A DNA stretch of 6,562 bases, from NCBI GenBank assembly GCA_004296785.1, contig SCVU01000541.1, positions 1-6,562 on the forward strand, written 5' to 3'. Each line of letters starts with the position of its first letter. The stretch's first letter is position 1. The position numbers and the translations under genes are program-made. Origin of the DNA: Planctomycetota bacterium. Its GTDB lineage: Bacteria; Planctomycetota; UBA1135; GCA-002686595. Below, piece after piece: positions 1 through 6,511 of this stretch. The notes below the pieces were generated by a model. The model ran no database searches. It saw nothing but the letters and a program-made list of their open reading frames with translations, and was not told where the DNA came from.

Positions 1-120
1 GACGATCGTCGGCGCCGCTTGGAGCTGAATCGGGCCCTGCGCCAGCTCCGGTGGTCGCGAGCAAGCGCTCGCGATCAGCAGCGCTGCGAAGGCGAACAGC
101 CAGCGAAGGAGCTTGCTCAC
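1..120 (-). CDS. Lipoprotein, N-terminal fragment (runs off left edge)
   Basis: Reading leftwards from a GTG at 120, the frame is open to the window edge and encodes 40 residues. They form a textbook lipoprotein signal: a short basic start (MSKLLR), a hydrophobic stretch (about residues 7-16) and a lipobox-like IASAC with the lipid-accepting Cys at residue 20, followed by a Pro/Gln-rich linker. The product should be exported, acylated and membrane-anchored; the functional domain lies outside the window, so no function can be given. An AGGT-containing purine-rich stretch precedes the start (on the minus strand GAGGTAGGTGCAC, then GTG). A second in-frame GTG two codons upstream (126) is a possible alternative start. 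The gene is divergent from the metallophosphoesterase at 200, with about 80 bp between them. Confidence rests on the signal peptide, since the fragment is short. Confidence 0.62.
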   Translation of the reverse strand, partial: MSKLLRWLFAFAALLIASACSRPPELAQGPIQLQAAPTIV

Positions 121-199
121 GTGCACCTACCTCGATGGTACACGCGGCGCTCACCGCATCGTGGTCAGGCGTCATGCAACGGCCTAGGATCCGCGCCCC

Positions 200-1369
200 A
201 TGGGCTCCAAAGGCTGGCTGTTCGCACTCGTCGCGCTCGCGGTGCTCGCCGGCATGCACTGGGTGGTCTGGCGCGGGCTCTCGCGTGTGCTGCCTGACCG
301 CCGCGCCTGGCGCTTCGCGTTCGCCGTCGCGATCGCGCTGCTCGCGCTGCTCGTCGCCGTGAACTTCGCGGTCGCGCGCCGCCTCGGCGAAGCATGGCCG
401 CGCGAGCTCGCGCTCGGCACCTGGCTGTGGTTCGCGTTCGTCTTCTACGCGGTGCTCGGATTCGGCGCGCTCGCACTCGCGCGCGGCATCGGCGGGCGCG
501 TGCGGCCGAAATCCGCGCAACCGCCCGATCCCGGGCGTCGCGCCTTGCTCGCGCGCGCGGCGGCCGCGAGCGTCGGCATCGGCTCGGCCGCGATCGTCGC
601 GGGCGGATACCGGCGCACGCTGACCGAGCCGGCGACACCGGAGATCGAGCTGCCGCTCGCCAACCTGCCGCGCGAGCTCGAAGGCCTGCGCATCGTGCAG
701 ATCACCGACCTGCACCTCGCGCCGCTGTTCGGTGAGCAGGAGTGCGAGCTCACAGTCGAGCGCGTGAATCGCCTGCGCCCGGACCTCGTCGTCGTCACCG
801 GCGACATCGTCGACGCGCCGGTCGCGCGGCTGCGCCACGCGGCCGCACCGCTCGCGAAGCTGCGCGCGCGCCACGGCGCGCTCTTCGTCACCGGCAACCA
901 CGAGTACTACAGCGGCGTCGAGGAGTGGCTCGTCGAGCTGCGCCGGCTCGGCATGCGCGTCCTCGAGAACGAGCGCGTCTCGATCGGCGATGCGGGCGCG
1001 AGCTTCGACATCGTCGGAATCCCCGACGAATCCGCCGGGCACCGCGCGCCCGGTGTCGCGGCCGACGTGCAGCGCGCGCTCGCGGGCCGCGACCCGCAGC
1101 GCGCGCTGCTCGCACTCGCACACCGGCCGGCGCAGGCGCGCGAGCTCGTGCGCGCCGGCGCCGGCGCCGCCGTGTGCGGCCACACGCACGGCGGCCAGAT
1201 GTGGCCGTTCCACGGACTCGTCGCGCTCGCCCATCCGTTCCTCGCGGGACTGCACCGCGAGGGCGACGGACTCGTCTACGTGTCGCGCGGAGCCGGGTTC
1301 TGGGGACCGCCGGTGCGCGTGCTCGCGCCGCCGGAGCTGCCGTGCTTCGTGCTGACGCGGCGCGCGTAG
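200..1369 (+). CDS. Membrane-anchored calcineurin-like metallophosphoesterase
   Basis: A 389-residue protein with a membrane N-terminus and a metallophosphoesterase C-terminus. Hydrophobic segments lie at about residues 5-24, 38-58, 72-94 and 118-136. The catalytic domain starts near residue 160 and carries the complete dimetal set: D170-L-H172, G201-D202, G232-N233-H234-E235, H308 and G327-H328-T329-H330-GGQ. The spacing and the GHTHGGQ ending match the YkuE/YaeI-like branch of the family, whose members hydrolyse phosphoesters; several act on phospholipids or UDP-diacylglucosamine-type substrates, but the substrate here is unknown. A twin arginine (R113-R114) precedes the last hydrophobic segment, recalling the Tat-type signals of YkuE relatives. 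The ATG at 200 is preceded by AGGA ten bases upstream, a weak ribosome site, and the first hydrophobic helix follows at once. It stands alone, convergent with the next gene 22 bp downstream. Confidence 0.9.
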   Translation: MGSKGWLFALVALAVLAGMHWVVWRGLSRVLPDRRAWRFAFAVAIALLALLVAVNFAVARRLGEAWPRELALGTWLWFAFVFYAVLGFGALALARGIGGRVRPKSAQPPDPGRRALLARAAAASVGIGSAAIVAGGYRRTLTEPATPEIELPLANLPRELEGLRIVQITDLHLAPLFGEQECELTVERVNRLRPDLVVVTGDIVDAPVARLRHAAAPLAKLRARHGALFVTGNHEYYSGVEEWLVELRRLGMRVLENERVSIGDAGASFDIVGIPDESAGHRAPGVAADVQRALAGRDPQRALLALAHRPAQARELVRAGAGAAVCGHTHGGQMWPFHGLVALAHPFLAGLHREGDGLVYVSRGAGFWGPPVRVLAPPELPCFVLTRRA

Positions 1370-1391
1370 CGCGCGGAGCCGGGCGCGCGAC

Positions 1392-1937
1392 TCAGCGCGC
1401 GAGAGCCGGGCTCACCGCCGGGAAGTCGACCTCCGTCGCCGCGAAGTGGTTGAACGAGTTCGTGAACGCGTTCAGCGCGACGTTGGCGACGACCTCGGCG
1501 AGCTCGCCGTCGGACAGGCCCGCGGCGCGCGCGCTCGCGACGTCCGCGTCGCTCACTTCGCCGTGCTTCTTCGCGACCGCGCGCGCGAGCACGAGCACCG
1601 CCTTCGCCTTCGCATCGGCCGCGTCGGCCGAGCGCGCGAGCTCCAGATCGCGCGGCGACAGTCCGACGCGCGCGCCGATCGCGTGGTGCGCGGCCAGGCA
1701 GTAGTCGCAGCGATTCGCCTCGGCGACGGTGACCGCGATCTGCTCGCGCAGCTTCGCGCTCAAGCTGCCGCCGGCGAGCGCGCCGCTGAATGCGAGGTAC
1801 GCGTCGAGCACCGCGGGCGAGCTCGCCATCGTGCGCATCATGTTCGGCGTGACGCCGAGCTTCTTCTGCACGGCGGAGAGGAGTTCGGCGGCCTTGCCGG
1901 TCGCGCGAGCGGGATCGATCGGTTGGATGCGGGACAT
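1392..1937 (-). CDS. AhpD-like carboxymuconolactone decarboxylase family protein
   Basis: A 181-residue, all-helical protein of the AhpD/CMD superfamily, closest in length and layout to the 'peroxidase-related' subgroup. The core motif is intact: E73, then C77-D-Y-C80 and H84 (EANRCDYCLAAHH), the CxxC dithiol plus proton-relay histidine used by AhpD-type proteins to reduce peroxides or act as a disulfide partner. The N-terminal region (RATGKAAELLSAVQKKLGVT and PNMMRTMASSP) and the C-terminal LNAFTNSFNHFAATEVDFP are also typical of this subgroup. The ATG at 1937 was chosen because AGGAG lies five bases upstream; the frame stays open to 2021, but that extension is Arg/Pro-rich and unlike the family. 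No AhpC or other peroxiredoxin gene is present in the window, so the reaction is not known. The gene is divergent from an HxlR-type regulator, which probably controls it. Confidence 0.9.
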   Translation of the reverse strand: MSRIQPIDPARATGKAAELLSAVQKKLGVTPNMMRTMASSPAVLDAYLAFSGALAGGSLSAKLREQIAVTVAEANRCDYCLAAHHAIGARVGLSPRDLELARSADAADAKAKAVLVLARAVAKKHGEVSDADVASARAAGLSDGELAEVVANVALNAFTNSFNHFAATEVDFPAVSPALAR

Positions 1938-1961
1938 CAGTGCTCCTGGTTCGGGGTGGGT

Positions 1962-1977
1962 GCGCCGTTCTCGGCGC
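1962..1977. promoter_or_regulatory. Inverted repeat upstream of the AhpD-like gene, possible operator
   Basis: GCGCCG-TTCT-CGGCGC is a perfect 6-bp inverted repeat with a 4-base centre, 25 bp upstream of the AhpD-like start and inside the divergent promoter region. HxlR-type dimers bind such inverted repeats, so it could be the regulator's site. Six GC pairs arise by chance fairly often in DNA of this composition, so this is only a candidate. Confidence 0.25.
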
Positions 1978-2017
1978 GCCGCACTTCGTGGCATACTCCG
2001 CAGCTCGCCCACAGCAG

Positions 2018-2031
2018 GCACGAACGCGTGC
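2018..2031. promoter_or_regulatory. Inverted repeat upstream of the HxlR-type gene, possible operator
   Basis: GCACG-AACG-CGTGC is a perfect 5-bp inverted repeat with a 4-base centre, the same 4-base spacing as the repeat at 1962-1977 but with a different arm sequence. It lies just upstream of the possible regulator starts, where binding would cause autorepression. Between the two repeats, CATACT at 1992-1997 is the best -10-like hexamer on the plus strand, but no good -35 partner is visible. Confidence 0.22.
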
Positions 2032-2071
2032 GTAGGGCACCAATCGGTTGGGAATCGTGAACCAGAAGGAC

Positions 2072-2412
2072 ATGCGCGCGCTGGCGGCGATGCCGAAACT
2101 CAAGTCGCGGCGCGTCGACGCGCTGCTCGAGGACGTGCTCGGCTGCCGCTGGAGCTTCAGCGTGCTGCGCGCGGTCGCGAACGGCGTGCACCGGCCGGGC
2201 GCGCTGGAGCGACACATCGAGGGCATCAGCGCGAAGGTGCTCGCCGACCGGCTGCGCGCGTTCACGCGCGCCGGCATCTTCGAGCGCACCGCGCACGCGG
2301 AGATCCCGCCGCGCGTCGAGTACCGGCTCTCGGAGTTCGGCCGCCGCTTCCTGCGCGTGACGCGCGAGATCGAGAAGCTGCAGGCGGAGCTCGACGCCGC
2401 GAAGGACGCCGC

Positions 2413-2425
<13 letters not shown>
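2072..2425 (+). CDS. HxlR-family winged helix-turn-helix transcriptional regulator
   Basis: A 117-residue protein that is almost entirely one HxlR-type winged helix. Counting from the ATG at 2072, it has the entry helix with LGCRW (Cys25, Trp27), HRPGALERHIEGIS leading into the recognition helix SAKVLADRLRAF (about 53-64), AGIFER, then the wing strand with PPRVEYRLSEFGRRF (about 79-93), ending in a charged helix (about 98-113) likely used for dimerisation. HxlR proteins bind DNA as dimers and many respond to electrophiles, oxidants or aldehydes. The only cysteine is Cys25. The start is uncertain: GTG at 2057 and TTG at 2048 are in frame, and none of the three has a well-spaced ribosome site. 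The gene is divergent from the AhpD-like gene, its likely target. Its 3' end overlaps the 3' end of cysA by 13 bp, tail to tail. Confidence 0.87.
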
Positions 2426-3458
<1,033 letters not shown>

Positions 3459-3462
<4 letters not shown>

Positions 3463-4397
3463 GCTGGGACCCTCGGTGCGCTGGAATCGACGGACTCGGA
3501 CGGCTCGGCGTCGGCGCGCGCGACGGCCGCGCGGTCGCGCGCCATGCGCCACGCGACGAAGTGACGCGCGAACAGCGTCGCCACGGCGAGCAACACGAGC
3601 AGCGCCGCGACGGCGAAGGCCGCGCTGAACTGGTACTCGCCGTACAGCACCTCGACGTGCAGCGGCAGCGTGTTCGTCTTGCCGCGGATGTGACCGGAGA
3701 CGACGGAGACGGCGCCGAAGTCCCCCATTGCGCGCGCGTTGCACAGGATCACGCCGTTCAGCAGGCCCCACTTGACGTTCGGCAGCGTCACGCGCCAGAA
3801 CACCTGCCAGCCGCTCGCGCCGAGGGTGACCGCCGCCTCTTCCTCCTGCGAGCCGAGCGCCTGCATCAGCGGGATCAGCTCGCGCGCGACGAACGGGAAC
3901 GTGACGAACAGCGTCGCGAGCGCGATGCCGGGGAACGCGAACACGATCTTGACGTCGTGCTCGGACAGCCACGCGCCGAACCAGCCCTGCGCGCCGAACA
4001 GCAGCACGAAGATCATGCCGCTGATCACCGGCGACACGCTGAACGGCAGGTCGATCAGCGTCAGCAGGAGCTGGCGCCCGCGGAACCGATAGCGCGTCAG
4101 CGCCCACGCGGCCGCCACGCCGCACACCGTGTTCACCGGCACGCACACGAGCGCGGTCCACAGCGTCAAGCGCGCCGCGGCCAGTGCGTCGGAGTCTCCG
4201 ATCGCGCTGAAGAACGGGCCGAGTCCCTTGCGCAGCGCTTCCCACCAAACGACGGCGAGCGGCAGCACGAGCACGAGCGAGAGGAACGCGATCGCGGCGG
4301 CGATCGCGAGCACGCGCACCCAGCGCGGCTCCGTCAGGTGCTTGGCGCGGCGCGATTTCGCACCGCCGTGCGCGAGCGCTGGAAGTCCGCCGCCCAT
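3459..4397 (-). CDS. cysW: Sulfate ABC transporter permease CysW
   Basis: A 312-residue inner-membrane permease, one half of the sulfate channel. Six hydrophobic segments can be placed at about residues 27-52, 75-100, 112-135, 150-172, 212-232 and 257-280. The cytoplasmic EAA loop that docks on CysA is present as EEEAAVTLGASGWQVFWRVT followed by LP (E187-A-A, G193, L205-P206). Other CysW hallmarks are TRYRFRGRQLLLTLIDLPFS, ARAMGDFGAVSVVSGHI and GKTNTLPLHVE. The Arg/Ser/Glu-rich tail after about 285 is hydrophilic and poorly conserved, making the protein slightly longer than E. coli CysW (291). The start at 4397 is well supported by AGGAGG seven bases upstream and lies 2 nt after the cysT stop; the stop overlaps the cysA start by 4 nt, so the two are probably translationally coupled. 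Confidence 0.97.
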
Positions 4398-4399
4398 GC

Positions 4400-5233
4400 T
4401 CAGGCCTCCTGGCTCCGGCGCGTCCACGCCTGCAGCAGGTTGATCGCGAGCAGCGCGACGAACGCGATCAGCAGCATCCCGATCGCGACGACGGCGGCCG
4501 CCGAGTAGTTGAACTCCTCGAGCCGGTTCATGATCAAGAGCGGCGCGATCTCGGTGCGCCCGGGGAGGTTGCTCGACACGAAGATGATCGACCCGTACTC
4601 GCCGGCGGACTTCGCGAGGCACAGCGCGAACGCGGTCAGCACGCCGGGCAAGAGCACCGGGAGCACGACGCGGCGCAGCGTCTGCAGGCGCGTCGCACCG
4701 AGGCAGGCGGCGGCTTCCTCGAGCTCGGGTTCGAGTTCCTCGATCAGCGGCTGCACGGTGCGCACGGCGAACGGCAGGCTGACGAGGATCATCGCGAGCA
4801 CGACGCCGGTCGTGTTGTAGACCGCGCGCACGCCGAGCGGCTCGAGCCACTGCCCGACCCAGCCGTTCTTCGCGTACACGGCCGACAGCGCGATGCCGGC
4901 GACCGCGGTCGGCAGCGCGAACGGCAGGTCGATCAGTCCGTCGACGAGCTTGCGGCCCGGGAACTCGTAGCGCACGAGCACCCACGCGACGAGCAAGCCG
5001 GCGACCGTGTTCACGAGCGCGGCGACGAGCGCGCCGCCGAGGCTCAGCCGGTACGCGGCGAGCGTGCGCGCGTCGGTGAGGATCGCGAGCGTGCGCTCGA
5101 ACGGCTGCTCGGCCGCCAGCAACACGAGCGCGGCCAGCGGCAGCAGCACGATCAGCGACAGCCACGTCAGCGTGATCCCGAGCGAGAGCCCGAAGCCGGG
5201 CAGGACGCCGGCGTGCGAACGACTGGAGGACAT
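4400..5233 (-). CDS. cysT: Sulfate ABC transporter permease CysT (CysU)
   Basis: A 277-residue inner-membrane permease, the same length as E. coli CysU, pairing with CysW to form the sulfate channel. Hydrophobic segments are seen at about residues 17-41, 62-87, 99-120, 142-160, 190-210 and 246-266. The ATPase-docking EAA loop is intact: E173-A-A, G179, L191-P192 in EEAAACLGATRLQTLRRVV. Family hallmarks include LPGFGLSLGITLTWLSLIVL at the N-terminus, RYEFPGRKLVDGLIDLPFAL, and KSAGEYGSIIFVSSNLPGRT followed by EIAPLLIM. The frame is open far upstream, but the ATG at 5233 gives the family's N-terminus, and anything longer would run into sbp. Oddly, the bases before this ATG are C-rich (CCAGCCCCCCG) with no ribosome site, although the gene sits 74 nt after sbp and cannot be leaderless if co-transcribed. 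Confidence 0.96.
   Translation of the reverse strand: MSSSRSHAGVLPGFGLSLGITLTWLSLIVLLPLAALVLLAAEQPFERTLAILTDARTLAAYRLSLGGALVAALVNTVAGLLVAWVLVRYEFPGRKLVDGLIDLPFALPTAVAGIALSAVYAKNGWVGQWLEPLGVRAVYNTTGVVLAMILVSLPFAVRTVQPLIEELEPELEEAAACLGATRLQTLRRVVLPVLLPGVLTAFALCLAKSAGEYGSIIFVSSNLPGRTEIAPLLIMNRLEEFNYSAAAVVAIGMLLIAFVALLAINLLQAWTRRSQEA
4405..4410 (-). promoter_or_regulatory. Ribosome binding site of cysW
   Basis: On the minus strand this reads AGGAGG, a perfect anti-16S match seven bases before the cysW ATG and inside the last codons of cysT. It fixes the cysW start at 4397 and contrasts with sbp and cysT, which have no recognisable Shine-Dalgarno sequence. Confidence 0.8.
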
Positions 5234-5279
5234 CGGGGGGCTGGCGGCCGAGAGCGGCGGAGGGTTTTCGGACGCGCGC

Positions 5280-5300
5280 CGCGCGGACTGAAGTCGCGCG
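5280..5300 (-). promoter_or_regulatory. Intercistronic hairpin between sbp and cysT
   Basis: In the minus-strand transcript, CGCGCGAC-TTCA-GTCCGCGCG folds into an 8-bp stem with one bulged C and a 4-base loop, starting seven bases after the sbp stop codon. No U-run follows, so it is unlikely to be a full intrinsic terminator. In other binding-protein operons, a hairpin at this position protects the upstream message from 3' exonucleases and lets more binding protein than permease be made; that role here is inferred. Confidence 0.45.
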
Positions 5301-5307
5301 CCGCGGC

Positions 5308-6339
5308 TCAGCGGCCCTGCGCGTAGATGCGGTCGAAGCTGCCGCCGTCGGCGAAGTGCTCCTGCTGCGCCTTGGCCCAGCCGCCGAACGCCTCGTCGAC
5401 GGTGAACAGCTCGAGCGCGGGGAACTTCTGCTCGTACTTCTTCAGCGCCGCGGCGTCGCGCGGGCGGAAGTGGTGGCGCGCGAGCAGCTCCTGCACCTCC
5501 GGCACGTACAGGTGCTTCAGGTACTCCTCGGCCACCGCGCGCGTGCCGCGCTTGTCGACGACCTTGTCGACGACGGCGACCGGCGGCTCGGCGAGGATCG
5601 ACACGCTCGGGTAGACGAGCTCGAGCCCCTGATCCTTGAACTCCTGCAGCGACAGGAGCGCCTCGTTCTCCCACGCGAGCAGCACGTCGCCGATCCCGCG
5701 CTGCGTGAACGTGTTCGTCGAACCGCGCGCGCCGGTGTCGAGCACCGGCACGTTGGCGAAGAGCGCGCGCAGGAACGCCTCGGCCTTGGCCGGGTCGCCG
5801 CCCTGCTTGCGCAGCGCGTGCCCCCAGGCCGCCAAGTAGTTCCAGCGCGCGCCCCCGGACGTCTTCGGATTGGGCGTGATCACTTCCACGCCCGGCTTCA
5901 CGAGGTCGTCCCAGTCCTTCAGACCTTTCGGATTGCCCTTGCGGACCAGGAACACCACGGTCGACGTGTACGGCGCGCTGTTGGCGGGCAGCTTCTGTTG
6001 CCAGTCGGCCGCGAGCAGCTTGCCCTTCGCACTGATCGTGTCGATGTCGTAGGCGAGCGCGAGCGTCACGACGTCCGCCTCGAGCCCGTCGATCACCGCG
6101 CGCGCCTGCTTGCCCGAGCCGCCGTGCGACTGGCGCACCTCGACGCGCTCGCCGGTCTTCGCCTTCCAGTGCGCGGCGAAGAGCTTGTCGTACTCGGCAT
6201 ACAGCTCGCGCGTCGGGTCGTACGAGACGTTGAGGATCTCGACGCCGCCGGCGGGAGTCGGCGCGGGAAGGATGGCGGCGGAGTGGGGCGCGAGCAGTGC
6301 GGGAAGGGCGAACGCGGCGAGCAGCGCTTGGAGCTTCAT
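5308..6339 (-). CDS. sbp: Periplasmic sulfate-binding protein
   Basis: A 343-residue secreted solute receptor that captures sulfate in the periplasm and hands it to CysT-CysW. Residues 1-22 form a signal peptide (MK, hydrophobic 3-17, PHSAA) without a lipobox; cleavage after A22 or A30 is plausible. The mature part begins VEILNVSYDPTRELY and closely follows E. coli/Salmonella Sbp throughout. The second family signature is exact (NPKTSGGAR, 157-165). By alignment with the Salmonella protein, the sulfate-contacting positions correspond to D41, S75, S161-G162-G163, A204 and W223, all conserved. The C-terminus FGGWAKAQQEHFADGGSFDR is diagnostic of Sbp. Apart from the initiator Met, it contains no Met or Cys. 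The ATG at 6339 gives the signal peptide directly; no Shine-Dalgarno is visible before it (CCCCACTCGAAC). It is the first gene of the operon. Confidence 0.97.
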   Translation of the reverse strand: MKLQALLAAFALPALLAPHSAAILPAPTPAGGVEILNVSYDPTRELYAEYDKLFAAHWKAKTGERVEVRQSHGGSGKQARAVIDGLEADVVTLALAYDIDTISAKGKLLAADWQQKLPANSAPYTSTVVFLVRKGNPKGLKDWDDLVKPGVEVITPNPKTSGGARWNYLAAWGHALRKQGGDPAKAEAFLRALFANVPVLDTGARGSTNTFTQRGIGDVLLAWENEALLSLQEFKDQGLELVYPSVSILAEPPVAVVDKVVDKRGTRAVAEEYLKHLYVPEVQELLARHHFRPRDAAALKKYEQKFPALELFTVDEAFGGWAKAQQEHFADGGSFDRIYAQGR

Positions 6340-6403
6340 GTTCGAGTGGGGCGCCGCGCAGGCAACGGCCGTGCCCGCGCGCCCAGGGGCCGCCAGGGCC
6401 GAT

Positions 6404-6466
6404 CGCGAGCGGAAAAGCCGCGCATGCCGCTGTTTTTCAGCGCATCGAGCGGTTTTTCCGCTCGCG
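6404..6466. repeat. Three 20-bp A/T-core palindromic units forming one long inverted repeat, possible control element
   Basis: Three imperfect units follow one another without spacers: 6405-6424 (GCGAGCGGAAAAGCCGCGCA), 6425-6444 (TGCCGCTGTTTTTCAGCGCA) and 6445-6464 (TCGAGCGGTTTTTCCGCTCG). Each is a small palindrome around a 5-base core (AAAAG, TTTTT, TTTTT), with cores centred at 6415, 6435 and 6455. The outer units are also inverted relative to each other, so 6404-6421 pairs with 6449-6466 over 18 bp, with a single G-T pair. The middle unit makes an inner stem with a TTTTT loop. The cores stand out strongly in this GC-rich DNA. The element starts 64 bp upstream of the sbp ATG and ends 45 bp before a probable divergent gene, a position suited to a repressor or activator site or a structured leader. 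Which protein or RNA function it serves is not known. Confidence 0.6.
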
Positions 6467-6511
6467 CTGCTGGCGCGCCCGCGCGGCGGCCGATCGAATG
6501 GTCGCACGCCG

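Noticed and set aside
1360..1374. GC hairpin (GCGCGC-GTA-GCGCGC) at the metallophosphoesterase stop codon, considered as a terminator
   Set aside because: No T-run follows on either strand, and alternating GC palindromes are frequent by chance in this sequence.
1938..2021. N-terminal extension of the AhpD-like gene to 2021
   Set aside because: The added 28 residues are Arg/Pro-rich and unlike the family, while the ATG at 1937 has a well-placed AGGAG.
3561..4508. Plus-strand open frame opposite cysW
   Set aside because: The composition is dominated by Arg, Glu, His and Gln, as expected for the complement of a GC-rich hydrophobic gene; no family features are seen.
6340..6403. A SAM or other sulfur riboswitch in the sbp leader
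   Set aside because: I could not match the conserved core of any known riboswitch class on the minus strand; a covariance-model search would be needed to exclude it fully.
6404..6466. The 20-bp unit array as a CRISPR array or rho-independent terminator
   Set aside because: Units are adjacent with no spacers, and only three exist, which excludes CRISPR. The T-runs lie in hairpin loops rather than after a stem, so it is not an intrinsic terminator.
6340..6507. Upstream extension of sbp to a GTG at 6507
   Set aside because: The extra residues are Arg/Ala-rich, would bury the signal peptide and run through the palindromic array. The ATG at 6339 gives a normal signal peptide and family length.
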